A stretch of DNA of 64,000 nt, taken from contig NC_064619.1 in NCBI RefSeq assembly GCF_023898315.1, positions 297,266,150-297,330,149 on the forward strand, given 5' to 3'. Source of the stretch: Schistocerca nitens (taxonomy: Eukaryota; Arthropoda; Insecta; Orthoptera; Acrididae). The position numbers and the translations under genes were made by a program. Positions 45,738-56,889 of this stretch are shown here, piece by piece. Position 1 is the first letter of the stretch. Each line of letters starts with the position of its first letter. Under the pieces are notes generated by a model. The model had not been told where the DNA came from. It saw only the letters and a program-made list of their open reading frames with translations, and ran no database searches.

Positions 45738-47838
45738 TATCTACATCTACATTATACTCCACAAGCCACTTAATGGTGTGTGGCGGAGGGTACTTTCGGT
45801 ACCACTATCTTATCCCTCCAATCCTATTCCACTCGCGAATAGTGCGTGGGAAGAATGATTTTCGGTAAGCCTCTGTATTGACTCTAATTTCTCGAATTTT
45901 CTCCTCGTGGTCAATACGCGAAATGTATGTGGAGGGAAGTAATATGTTGTCCGACTCCTCCTGAAAAGTGCTGTCCCGAAGTTTCAATAGTAAATCTCTC
46001 GGTGATGCACAACGTCTCTCTTGTAACGTCTGCCAGTGGAGTTTGGTTAGCATCTCCGTAACGCTCTCTCGCCAGGCATACGATCCCGTGACGAAACGCG
46101 CCGCTCTTCGTTGGGTCTTCTCTATCTTCTCTATCACTCCTACCTGATAGGGATCCCAAACGTAACGCTCTATCGCCAGCTAAACGATCCCGTGACGAAA
46201 CGCGCCGCTCGTCGTTGGATCTTCTCTATCTCCTCTAGCAGACCTACCTTATAGGGATCCCGGATAGATGAACAATTCTCAAGAATCGGGCGAACAAGCG
46301 CCTTATAAGCCACTTCTTTCGTGGATGAGCTACATTTTCTTAAGATTCTTCCGACGAATCTGAGTCTGGTGTCTGCTTTTCCCACTATCTGTTTTATATG
46401 GTCATTCGACCTACGGCCGCTCTGGATAATTACGCTTTGATATTTTACGGCAGACGTTATCTCCAGCTGTTTGTCATCAATAGTGTAGCTATACAGTAGT
46501 GCAATTCTTTTCCTATGTATGCGCAATATGTTACATTTATTTAGGTTCAGGGTAAACTGCCGAAGCCTGCACCATTCATCAATTCACTGCAGGTCGTTCT
46601 GCAAATTCTTACTATCTTCTGGCGTTGCTACTTTGGTATAAACAACTGCATCATCTGCGAATAGCCTTAAAGAGCATCCGACGCTTTCTACTAGATCATT
46701 TATATATATTGTAAACAGCAACGGTCCTATCACACTTCCCTGTGATACTCCGGATATTACCTTTACATCTGTCGGTTTAATTCCGTTAAGTGCGACGTGT
46801 TGAGTTCTGTCTACAAGAAAGTCTTGAATCCAGTCGCAGGTCTGCTCCGATACTCCGTAAGCTCGTTTTTCATAAACGGCAATGCGGGACAGTGCCAAAT
46901 GTCTTACTGAAATCAAGGAACACAGCATCAGCCTGAGCGCCGTTGTCCACTGCGCTGTGGATCTCATGGAGGAACAGAGCGAGCTGAGTTTCGCAGGATC
47001 TCTGTTTGCGGAATACATGGTGATCTTTATAGAGGAGACGTTCATTTTCCAAGAACGTAATAATTCTATAATATAAAACATGTTCTATAATTCTGGAACA
47101 GATTGACGTCAATGATATGGGTCTATAATTGTGTGGATCTGTCTTTCGGCCTTTCTTAAAAACGGGAATGACCTGCGCTTTTTTCCAGTCATTCGGTACC
47201 TTTCATTGCTCAAGCGATCTACGATAAATTACTGCTAGAAGGGGAGAAAGTTCTTTCGCATAATCTTTATAGAATCTTAAAGGTCTCTCATCTGGTCCTG
47301 AAGCCTTTCCACTACTAAGCGATTGTAGCTGCTTTTCAATTCCGCGACCGGTTATCTCAATATCTGCCATTTCGACGTTCGCACGACGATTGACAGGAGA
47401 GACAGTGTTACGACCTTCCGCCGTGAAACAACTTCGGAAGACCGAATTCAGTATTTCGACCTTCTCTCTGCCGGTGTGGTCGCTGAGAGAATGAATATAT
47501 GATTTTGACCTACTTACTGATTTTACATACGATCAAAATCTCTTAGGGTTTTTACTCAAGTCGGTTGACAACGTCTTATTTCGAAATCATTGAACGCTTC
47601 TCCCATTGCTCTCCTTACGCTCATTTTAGCTTCGTTCTGTTTTTTTTTTTTTTTTTTTTTTTTTTTTTGTCGGCTAGGTTTTTACTTCTCTAGATCTGAG
47701 ATGAAGTGCTCTTTGTTTGCGTAGCGCTTTTCTAACACGGCTATTAAACCATGGTGGATCTTTCCCATTCCTTACAACATTACTCGTAACATACTTGTTT
47801 GGGGTATATTGAACGATGCCTTTGAATTTTTTCTATTT
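45738..47838 (-). mobile_element. LINE E (CR1/Jockey-like), RT region, broken
   Basis: Read right to left: RKALRKQRALHLRSREVKT-type region near 47700, SGKASGPDERPLRFYKDYAK (47300), DPHNYRPISLTSICSRIIEH (47130), ADAVFLDFSKTFGTVPH (46930), GVSQGSVIGPLLFTIYINDL (46740), LRLFADDAVVYTKV (46670), QRRAARFVTGS (46200 and 46110) and IREIRVNTEAYRKSFFPR (45900). It ends at TACATCTACATTATACTCC, the inverse of a TAGATG-type tail. Stops, frameshifts, a 29-T run at 47640 and a 100-bp duplication disable it. Confidence 0.88.
46063..46265. repeat. Tandem duplication of about 101 bp inside LINE E
   Basis: Two adjacent, diverged copies run from GTAACGCTCT to TAGGGATCCC, each containing CGATCCCGTGACGAAACGCG. 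The RRAARFVTG motif is therefore encoded twice in LINE E. Confidence 0.88.
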
Positions 47839-47844
47839 ATTATG

Positions 47845-48135
47845 AGGAGGTACTGAATAGGATTGGTGAGAAGAGGAGTTTGTGGCACAACTTGACTAGA
47901 AGAAGGGATCGGTTGGTAGGACATGTTCTGAGGCATCAAGGGATCACAAATTTAGTATTGGAGGGCAGCGTGGAGGGTAAAAATCGTAGAGGGAGACCAA
48001 GAGATGAATACACTAAGCAGATTCAGAAGCATGTAGGCTGCAGTACGTACTGGGAGATGAAGAAGCTTGCACAGGATAGAGTAGCGTGGAGAGCTGCATC
48101 AAACCAGTCTCAGGACTGAAGACAACAACAACATT
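47845..48135 (+). pseudogene. RTE-like LINE 3' end with (ACA)n tail
   Basis: Same C-terminal reading as at 19999 and 38385: RRRDRLVGHVLRHQGITNLV, EGKNRRGRPRDEYTKQIQKH, DRVAWRAASNQSQD, stop, then GACAACAACAACA. It lies between LINE E and the 5S-derived SINE. Confidence 0.82.
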
Positions 48136-48170
48136 CTCCACGTAACTTGCATCTGTCATTTAGTCAGTTG

Positions 48171-48493
48171 TGGCAACGGCGTTGCCGCAGTGGATACACC
48201 GGTTCCCGTGAGATCACCGAAGTTAAGCGCTGTCGGGCGTGGCCGGCACTTGGATGGGTGACCATCCAGCCGCCATGTGCTGTTGCCATTTTTCGGGGTG
48301 CACTCAGCCTCGTGATGCCAATTGAGGAGCTACTTGAGCGAATAGTAGCGGCTCCGGTCAAAGAAAACCATCAAAACGACCGGGAGAGCGGTGTGCTGAC
48401 CACACGCCCCTCCTATCCGCATCCTCACTGAGGATGACACGGCGGTCGGATGGTCCCGATGGGCCACTTGCGGCCTGAAGACGGAGTGCGTAA
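48171..48493 (+). mobile_element. 5S rRNA-derived SINE, copy 1
   Basis: The first about 116 bases are a 5S-rRNA-like head; the remaining about 205 bases are an unrelated tail ending CGGCCTGAAGACGGAGTGCG. A perfect 13-bp target duplication ATTTAGTCAGTTG lies at 48158-48170 and 48494-48506. A second copy is at 49952-50276. This is the architecture of SINE3-type elements. Confidence 0.95.
48172..48287 (+). rRNA. 5S rRNA-like head of the SINE (not a ribosomal gene)
   Basis: It contains GATCACCGAAGTTAAGC, GTCGGGCGTGG and ACTTGGATGGGTGACCATCC, matching the conserved internal control region of eukaryotic 5S genes. The ends GGCAAC and GTTGCC could pair as helix I, and ATTTTT follows at the end. Internal differences and the fused tail argue against a functional 5S gene. 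Confidence 0.85.
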
Positions 48494-48506
48494 ATTTAGT
48501 CAGTTG

Positions 48507-49083
48507 GGACACTTTCTGATTTTTGAACTTGCATTTGAGAATGCCTATAAAGCCGAAATCATGACTGTGTGAAATAAACGAATAGTAATTTACAGTTTAA
48601 TGGCGAAAATTTCTTTCAAAACGGTGGCCCGTGTAGCGGAAATGCCGCGAGTCCGCAGCTATACGTGCGATCTCGTGTACTCGCCCTCCTTTCTGAGCGA
48701 GTCCAGTCCACTTTTACTCCGGTGACGAGTGGGCTACGGCGGGGACTCAAGAGTCGAACCTCGCAGCATACGGAGACGGCGAATTCGGAGATGATGTCAC
48801 AGGACTCGCTGGTGATTTTAAAGCGAGTATACGGAGGTCATTTCTGATCTCTGGCTCCTTTCGGTCAGATGTTTCGCAACGGCCGTGTTTTGGCAGCGCC
48901 AGTACCACATTGCCAAAAACAAGACCTCTGGAACGGGTGAAAATAACCGTGACGTTCGACACGCCTATTAGTTTAGTTTTTTATTCTCTCTGCTTCGTCT
49001 GCCGTCTTTTTTCTTCATCCAACATCACAGAATTCCTTCATTTCGCCTAGCATGCCGTCCCAGTTTTTATGTTAAGTTTATCG
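48507..49083. other. No recognisable gene
   Basis: A GC-richer patch at 48620-48950 has frames on both strands without recognisable motifs. Confidence 0.45.
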
Positions 49084-49311
49084 CTAACCATATCTGTTAT
49101 ACGCATTACTTTCGGCTTCCTTTGATTTACTGTCTTTCTGTATTCTGTGCTCGGTAGACTTAATTCCATTGAGCAAGAACTGTAATTCTTCCTTACTTTC
49201 ATTGAGAATAGCAATGTCATGAGCAAATCTTGTCATCGATTTCGTTTCACACCCTGAATTTAATCCCTTCCCGAAATGTCCCAGAATGCCCAAAAAAGAA
49301 AATTTCTTCAC
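49084..49311 (-). pseudogene. LINE RT fragment with mutated active site
   Basis: The frame includes MTRFAHDIAILNESKEELQF, matching the RT catalytic motif FADD with the first Asp replaced by His, followed by LLNGIKSTEHRIQ. About 75 residues only, probably RTE-like. Confidence 0.7.
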
Positions 49312-49937
49312 TTAGGAACGGACGTCTTGGGGTTTGGAAGTCTACAACACCATAAGACACCACTTTTACTGGCTTGAATGCTGGACGTTGCTAAGTGTAA
49401 TACATTACTTCACCCATTAATTCTTCGATAGTAGAGGTACGCAACCATTCAGATTTGATTCAAATTGGAATTAAGGAAAAGTCTTGATAGCACAGTTCTA
49501 TAATAAATGTCACGCATCTCGAAAAATTATCGTCAGACCTAAGCTGTGGGACAATGTACAGAAATTATTAATAGTGAGTAACACATACCAGTACAGTTGC
49601 ATGAGCATGACAAACACTATGCACTATTATTTCATTATTTACATGTAAATCTAGATTTAGGGGTCAGTAAAAGGAGCATATGGACTGTGTGTAGAAATAT
49701 GGAATTACAATTCTAATTTCATAAAGACTGCCAACAGCAGTACTGTTAGTAGAATGAATGTAAGTGGCAAACTGTCTGCAGCGTATTAGCCGACAGATGC
49801 CTTAAGCATTAACCAAAGACATTTCACATCGATGAGTAATACACTAATTTGGCTTTCTCTACATAAAGACTTAACATAGCAGATGCTATTAACGAATAAG
49901 CATTTTCTCTCATATTAAGTCACATATAACACATTTT
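49312..49937. other. No recognisable gene
   Basis: AT-rich sequence, nothing assigned. Confidence 0.5.
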
Positions 49938-49951
49938 ATCGCATACCGGTA

Positions 49952-50276
49952 GAAGAAGAACTCCGTCTTCAGGCCACAAGTGGCCTACCGGGACCATCCG
50001 ACAGCCGTGTCATCCTCAGTGGAGGATGCGGATAGAAGTGGCGTGGGGTCAGCGCACCGCTCTCCCGGCCGTTATGATGGTATTCTTGACCGAAGCCGCT
50101 ACTCTTCGCTCGAGTAGCTCCTCAATTGGCATCGCGAGGCTGAGTGCACCCCGAAAAATGGCAAAAGCGCATGGCGGCCCGGATGGTCACCCGTCCAAGT
50201 GCCGACCACGCCCGACAGCGCTTATCTTCGGCGATCTCATAGGAACAGGTGTATCCACTGCGGCAAGGCCGTTGCC
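49952..50276 (-). mobile_element. 5S rRNA-derived SINE, copy 2
   Basis: The 5S-like head occupies 50160-50276 on the minus strand (GGCAAC...TTTTGCC; AGCGCTGTCGGGCGTGG; CACTTGGACGGGTGACC), then the same tail to GCCTGAAGACGGAGTTCTTC. A 14-bp flank pair with one mismatch, ATCGCATACCGGTA (49938-49951) and ATCGCATGCCGGTA (50277-50290), is the target duplication. It is inverted relative to copy 1, and its distinct duplication shows an independent insertion. Confidence 0.94.
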
Positions 50277-50290
50277 ATCGCATGCCGGTA

Positions 50291-51617
50291 CGTTTTAGAA
50301 CTTCATATAGTACTTACTGGTGCAGCAACTTCGTATATAAATTTCCTTGTATTTGTCGACTACCGTATTACTTTACTTCACGTGTTATTTTACTTATTGG
50401 TGCAGCAACAATTGTTATCACATCCTACGTATACGAATCTCATGCAGTGAAATAGTTTTTATCTCCTCAGACAATTTGACATTTGCATTCATTGAACAAC
50501 CACTGTACCACGATAGGCAGTTTTTATGAAAATAGAACTATATTTCTATATACAGTGCTCAATTTGTTGAGGCTAAAACTACATCTACATGAAAGTAATG
50601 AAATAATTGTGTATACATTTCATGATCATTCACTACAGGTATACGAATACTAGTATCTCTTACTCATTATTAATAATTTCTGTACATTGTCGCAGAGCTT
50701 ATGTCTGACGGTGATTTTTCGAAACGAGTAACATTTAATAAAGAACTGTGCGATCATTACTTTCCCATAGTTCCAATTGATGTCAAAGTGGAATAAGATA
50801 TATTTTTCTGAAAATGTCCTGCTAAAAACCATTCCGCGTCAGTTCTGTGGGCCTACCTTTGTTTGCTTTAACTGAATTTGGACACTAGGTGCAAATCACG
50901 TACAGCATCACCCGCCAGATCATGTTTCACTTGGTTGTGGTGGGTGTCCTGCACAATAATGGAGGAAAAGAAACAGTAGACGGTCTTTTTAATAATTCCA
51001 GAAAGAAACTTAAAATGGCTGCCGCTGACGTACAGAACGGAACCTTCGCATCACGAAATCCGCTTGGGAAATTATTGGGCAGCTATATTTGGTACCGGTA
51101 TACGACGTGCGGCTCCCGCACGGTAGAGGCAGGAGGCGGTGAGTCGGCGTCACGCTACGGTATTTGCAAAGACGGCAGGAAGCGTGGTGAGCGCCGGGCT
51201 GGCGTGATAGGTCGGCGCGTGCTTCGGGCTCCAAACTGCGTCATTAGCTGCCCGTGCCGGAAGGGGCGCCCACGTGTCTCTGGTCGCGGCGGAAGCCGAG
51301 TCAACAACCTGCCCGCCTGCCGCACGTAACTGGCCGCCGCAGATCATGTCACGCACCGCTTCCACTGTGAATGGGTGTGGGAGGCTGGCTCTCACGAATG
51401 TTAAGAGACTCTCGACGATCCTGCCTCTAGAAAGAGTATCACCTGAGTGCCGGATGGGATATACTGCCAGGTATGGTTGGCTAGTACAAATGTGGCGAAT
51501 AAGAATCCGTGGATCGACACATCCCAGGGAAGGGAACTCTCAGAAATGGGTCTAACCTGGACTTCGGACCTACACAGAAGCAAATGGAGAGTGTTACAAC
51601 ATGAAGCAAAAATCTTA
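50291..51617. other. No recognised gene; GC-rich open patch
   Basis: Frames at 50889-51329 (+) and 51150-51395 (-) overlap in a GC-rich region and have no family motif. Without conservation data I do not call them genes. Confidence 0.45.
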
Positions 51618-51619
51618 TA

Positions 51620-53072
51620 CACTCATGCTCATAAATTAAGGATAATGCTGATACATGGTGATAAAACGCTCTTGTGGGCGGTTTGCGGGTTTAAATCACC
51701 TCAGGGTATGACCAGGCGGTGCATTTGACCTGCGGTCGTCGCACGGTGGCGCTGGCATCAATCCACGAACGCAGAGGTGTGAAAGTGGATGTCAGAGTAC
51801 GGTACAGTGACTAAATGTGCAGACGTTTTCTGACATGGTAATGGTGACGGTGTGTTGAAAATAGCTCAAAGAACACATATTGATGACGTCATGAGGGGTA
51901 GAATATTAGGGCGACTGGAGGCTGGTCAAATACAGCAGGTCATAGCACGGGGCTCTCTGTGTGCCTAGTGTGATCTCAAGATTATGGCAACGATTCCAGC
52001 AGACAGGAAACGTGTTCAGGCGCTGCAGCACGGGACATCCACAGTGTACAACAACACAAGAAGACCGATATCTCACCATCAGTGCCCGCAGGCGGCCACG
52101 GAGTACTGCAGGTAGCCTCGCTCGGGACCGTACCGCAGCCACTGAAACAGTTGTCTCCAGACACAGTCTACAGACGACTGAACAGACATGGTTCATTCAC
52201 CCAGAGACCTGAAAGATACACTCCACTGACGCCTGGTCACAGGAGAGCCCGGAAAGCCTGGTGTCAAGAACACAGTACATGGTCATTGGAACAGTGCTCC
52301 CAGGTTATGTTCACAGATGAGTCCAGGTATAGTCTGAACAGTGATTCTGACCGGGTTTTCATCTGGCGTGAACCAGGAACCAGATACCAACCCCTTAACG
52401 TCCCTGAAAGGGACCTGTATGGAGGTCGTGGTTTGATTGTGTGGGGTGGGATTAAGATTGGTGAACGTACACTCCTGCATGTTTTTGACAGAGGAACTGT
52501 ACCAGGTCAGCTGTATCGGGACGTCATTTTGCACCAATATGTCCGCCTTTTCAGGGGTGCAGTGGGTCTCACCTTCCTCCTGATGGATGATAACGCACGG
52601 CCCCACCGAGCTGCCATCGTGGAGGAGTACCTTGAAACAGAAGATACCAGGCGAATGGAGTGGCCTGCCCGTTCTCCAGACCTAAACCCCATCGAGCACG
52701 TCTGAGATGCTCTCGGTGGATGTATCGCTGCACGTCTTCAAACCCCTGGGACACTTCACGAGCTCCGACAGCTAAACCCCAGCAGCTGCTCGACCACCTG
52801 ATCCAGAGCATGCCAACGTGTTGTGCGGCCTGTGTACGTGTGCATGGTGATCATATCTCATATTGTTGTCGGGATAGAGGCGCAGGAAACAGTGACGTTT
52901 TGTAGCACATGTGTTTCGAGACGGTTCTCTCAACCTATCATCAATACTGTGGACTTACAGATCTGCGTCGTGTGTGTTCCCTATGTGCCTATGCTATTAG
53001 CGCCAGTTTTGTGTCGTGCCACGTTGTGTGGCACCACATTCTGCAGTTATCCTTAATTTATGAGCATGAGTG
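51620..53072 (+). mobile_element. Tc1-like transposon with perfect terminal repeats
   Basis: Both ends carry the same 26-bp repeat, starting CACTCATGCTCATAAATTAA, with TA flanks at 51618-51619 and 53073-53074. Its perfect terminal repeats suggest a younger insertion than the neighbouring Tc1 relics. Confidence 0.95.
51880..52900 (+). pseudogene. Tc1-like transposase (DD34E), nearly intact
   Basis: The HTH part is frameshifted (RGRILGRLEAGQIQQVIARG; then VPSVISRLWQRFQQTGNVFR, RRPRSTAGSLARDRTAA). The core from about 52160 is open: PDTVYRRLNRHGSF, FTDESRYSLNSDSDRVFIWR with the first Asp, FLLMDDNARPHRAAIVEEYL with the second, and SPDLNPIEHV with Glu 34 residues later. A TGA at 52703-52705 replaces the usual Trp codon directly after IEHV, cutting off the C-terminus (DALGGCIAARL). 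Confidence 0.9.
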
Positions 53073-53170
53073 TATTTATCAAGCTTTGTGGAGATGTTCA
53101 TCATTTATCAGGTACTAATTAAACTTTCGTCTATTTGGAACTAACATCAATCATCAACGTAAGCATGAGA

Positions 53171-53385
53171 CGTGACACCTACAGGCACGAATGTTCACTT
53201 GAAGTCGTTGTGGTATGAAAGCAAACAGCCTTTAAATGTCAAGGAATTTCTTGCCATGCCTGGAATACACCACTGCGTCAATTTATGAAATTTGCTGGCT
53301 GTTGGTTGGTATGAAAGTATACGTCTTCCCATCGCGTCCCAGACATGCTCTATGGGTGACAATTATCCGCTAAAATTGGCCACCC
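53171..53385 (-). pseudogene. Tc1 fragment
   Basis: On the minus strand it reads HRACLGRDGKTYTFIPTNSQ-like sequence, matching the region after the catalytic Glu of a Tc1 transposase (EHVWDxxGRR). The fragment abuts LINE C. Confidence 0.5.
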
Positions 53386-54775
53386 GGCTCCGCCGTGACA
53401 ATTTTAAAATCGTTCAAAGAAGGTCTACGCTCAGAAGTGCGTAAATACTGAAATCATGCAGTATTAGTTGGGGTCGACTTTAACCTTTCGAGTACAGACT
53501 TGTACGTCTATGGATTTACTGCGGGAGGTACAGCCAAGTAGCCTTTGAAGTATTTTTGAACACGATTTCCGAAAACTGTCGTGAGCAGCTAGTTAGACAG
53601 CCCACACGCAATGGAAATATTTTACACCTTGCAGCTTCAAACAGGCTTGACCTTTTCGAAAGTTCCGATATAGAGACCGGAATTAGTGATCACGATATCA
53701 CAGTAACGATGGTTACAAAAGTTAATATTTTTGCTAGCAAGATTAGATAAGCAGTTGTTAGCATCTCACTATAAAATGAATGGATATCATTTAGTTCCAC
53801 TACGATGGACGTAGAGGAATTATGGGAAAAGGTTAAGGGTATTGTAAATGGCACCCAGGAGAACACTGTGTGGAGTAAGTGGATCAACGAGGAAAAGACC
53901 GACAGCGGCTTAATAACAAAATTCAGAAGTTGCTGAGGAAACAGAGACTGTTGCGCACTCGGTTAAAAAAAAGGAGCAAATGACGACCGGTGAAAGTTAG
54001 GAGAAATACGAGTGCCTGTAAAAAGCTCGATGCGCGAAGACTACAACTACCACTGTGATACATTAGCAGAAGATGTTGCCGAGAACCAGAGAAAAAATCT
54101 CTAAGTGTATCGAAGGCTTCGTTCTGTATTGGCACTCGTTGACCAGTCTGGTGTGGCAATATAAGACACTAGAAGTAAAGCCAAAGTTTTAAATATCGCG
54201 TTTAAGAAATCATTCACGCAAAAGGATCATGCAAGCGCACCGTCGTTTGGACATCGTACAGGCTCCTGTGTGGAAAACATACTAATGGAAGACATCCCTA
54301 GCGTAGATAAGCAATAGAAAGAGTTGAAAACGGTTAAGTCCTCAGGTCCGAATGGAAATCCAATTCGCTTTTACAGAGAGCACTGTACGATTTTGGCTCC
54401 GTAGTTAGCTTACATTTACTGCAAATCTCTCGCACACCACAAAGTCCCAAGAGCATGGAAATAAATTGTGGCAACTCCCGCATGTAAGGAGAGCAAAAGA
54501 ATGAACAGGTCCACAAACCAGCACGGACTTAGATAGCATCGCTCGAGCGAATCTCAGCTTGCCCTTTTATCACATTTTATCACATTATCCATGCGGCTTT
54601 TCGCGGATGATGCTGTAGTATACAGAGAAGTTGCAGCATTAGAAAATTGTAGCGAAATGCAGGAAGATCTGCAGCGGATAGGCACTTGGTGCAGGGAGTG
54701 GCAACTGTCCCTTAACATAGACAAATGTAATGTATTGCGAGTACATAGAAAGAAGGATCCTTTATTGTATGATTA

Positions 54776-54894
54776 CACTGGGCAACAACCAAAAAAACGT
54801 CATGGGTTTCTCAGCTGATTTAGACTAATTTTGGTGTTCTGAGTCCGAATATCACATTGATTTTGCTCTATCAGGTCAACTTTTTGAGATACAG
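54776..54894 (+). repeat. Left terminal inverted repeat
   Basis: The outer 13 bp match the right end exactly. The inner part matches in blocks: TTAGACTAATTTTG, CTGAGTCCGAA and CTATCAGGTCA occur in the same order in the inverted right end. Confidence 0.9.
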
Positions 54895-55133
54895 CCATAG
54901 GCCTACATGACCATTTTTCCCTGAAATGTAAGCCTTTTTTATAGGCTTCAATATGCTAATATTAGGGGTTTTAAGGGGATTATTCAGGACATATGAAAAC
55001 AAAAGAAGCCTTTAAGATTGTAACAGTTAATCATTCCAATAGATGCCTTTTTTTCTTACTGTAGTATAAAATTTATTCTAATTTTTATTGTCTGACAGTC
55101 AACTGCATATTTCTATTACTATTTCAGATTGAT

Positions 55134-56807
55134 ATGGCTTCTGCGCGACGTTCATGCATGAATAATCCAGACGTTTTCTGCTACATCTGCGGAGAATACA
55201 CGCTTTCAGTGGACAGGAAGAACATCACTTGATTTGTGAAGAAGGCCTACCAGGCTTACTTTCAAGTCAAGCTGGGTGACCAAGATAAGCCCTGGGCACC
55301 GCACACGGTCTGCAAGAAGTGCGTGGAATACCTCCGGCGGTGGACGAAGGGCACGAAAACTTCACTGAAGTTTGGGATTCCGATGGTTTGGAGGGAGCCC
55401 TTGGACCATGCATCGGATTGTTACTTCTGCGCCATCAATACTACTGGCATCAACCGGAAGAATCGGCACAGCCTCCAGTACCCCGACCTTCCATCTGCCC
55501 GCCGTCCAGTTGCTCACTGCGAAGAAATTCCTGTACCAGCGTTCACAGAGCTTCCTAACATCGACGACGAGGCCACCACTGCAGACGAGGGAGGATATAT
55601 AGCAGACGAGGAGTATGAAGCACAAGATGGTCGGCAGCTCTTTTCACAATGTGAGCTTAATGATCTTGTTCGGGATCTCAGCTTGTCGAAGACTTCATCC
55701 GAGCTGTTGGCCTCCAGACTCAAAGAGAAAAATCTACTTGGCGAGGACGCGCGTATCACTTTCTTTCGTAGAAGGCATGAGGACTACATGGGCTACTTCT
55801 GCCGGGAGGAAGACCTAGTGTACTGCCGAGATGTCGCCGGTCTTCTTGTTAAACTCGGGGCTCCTACATACGATCCGAGAGTTTGGCGACTCTTTATTGA
55901 CAGCTGCAAGCGCTCTTTGAAGTGTGTGCTCCTCCACAACGGGAACGAGTTCGCCTCAATCCCTCTTGCTCACTCCACAACTCTCGTAGAGAAATATGAA
56001 GCAGTGAAGTACGTGCTCGACAAAATCCAATATGAGCAGCACCAATGGATCATCTGCGTCGACTTCAAGATGGTGAACTTTCTACTTGGTCAGCAGTCCG
56101 GGTTCACGAAATACCCATGCTTTATATGTATGTGGGACAGTCGAGACAGAGCCCAGCACTATGTAAAGAAAGTGTGGCCGCCACGAGAGCAGTTAGTACC
56201 TGGTGCGAGAAACATCATAAACGAACCTCTTGTTGACCGGGAGAAGATATTGATCCCACCGCTACACATGAAGCTTGGGTTAATGAAACAGTTCACGCGT
56301 GCTCTGGACAAGGATGGGAGGTGCTTCCACTACATGTGCCGAGCCTTTCCGCGACTGACCATTGAGAAGCTGAAGGCCGGCATTTTCGATGGGCCACAGA
56401 TACGGCAGCTCATAAAGGACACAGAGTTCGAAAACTCCATGAACACGTTAGAGTGCGCCGCGTGGAAATCGTTTGTGCAGGTGGTGAACAACTTCCTGGG
56501 GAACACGAAGGCAGCAAACCACGCCAGACTCATCAGCAGCATGATAGAGGCCTTTCAAAAGCTCGGGTGTTTGATGAGTATAAAGATGCACTTCCTGTAC
56601 TCACACATGGAGAAGTTTCCTGAAAACCTTGGGGCGATGAGCGACGAGCAGGGAGAAAGGTTCCATCAGGACATGCGCCAAATGGAGGATAGGTACCAGG
56701 GGAGGTGGGACGCAGTCATGATGGCGGACTACTGCTGGATGCTGAAGAGGGACAACCCAGCAGCTGCTCACAAAAGGGAACCGAAGAAACGCCGATTCAT
56801 GCCGTGA
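55134..56807 (+). pseudogene. Candidate novel transposase gene, one in-frame TGA
   Basis: The ATG at 55134 opens MASARRSCMNNPDVFCYICG; codon 33 is TGA (55230-55232), after which the frame is open for 524 codons to 56807. The N-terminus has three CxxC pairs (C16/C19, C60/C63, C96/C99), suggesting zinc binding. The core has FIDSCKRSLKCVLLHNG (about 254-270), WIICVDFKMVNFLLGQQSGF (about 305-324) with a nearby CFIC, and SDEQGERFHQDMRQMEDRYQ (about 503-522). D256, D310 and an acidic residue near E504-E508 could be an RNase H-fold DDE triad; this is a hypothesis. The C-terminus is basic (KREPKKRR). A splice-acceptor-like TTCTATTACTATTTCAG precedes the ATG. I do not recognise a named family. Confidence 0.8.
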
Positions 56808-56883
56808 ACTCTGAACTTTTGTGTCACGTAACGCTCATTGTTATACTAATATTATGATAAATATGCTTATTTAATTTGGAGTA

Positions 56884-56889
56884 AATAAA
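56884..56889 (+). promoter_or_regulatory. Polyadenylation signal AATAAA
   Basis: It lies 77 bases after the stop codon of the candidate transposase and inside the element, so the gene carries its own 3' end signal. Confidence 0.6.

Noticed and set aside
46882-47076. Plus-strand 64-codon frame over LINE E
   Set aside because: It is antisense to the recognisable RT motifs of LINE E.
48172-48287. Functional 5S ribosomal RNA gene
   Set aside because: It is fused to a non-5S tail, flanked by a target duplication and has a second dispersed copy with the same tail.
50889-51395. Open frames of 146 and 81 codons in a GC-rich patch
   Set aside because: Frames are open on both strands, as base composition predicts, and there is no domain, splice or conservation evidence.
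55319-56542. Shorter frames overlapping the CACTG element gene
   Set aside because: They overlap the long frame, lack motifs and depend on its codon composition.
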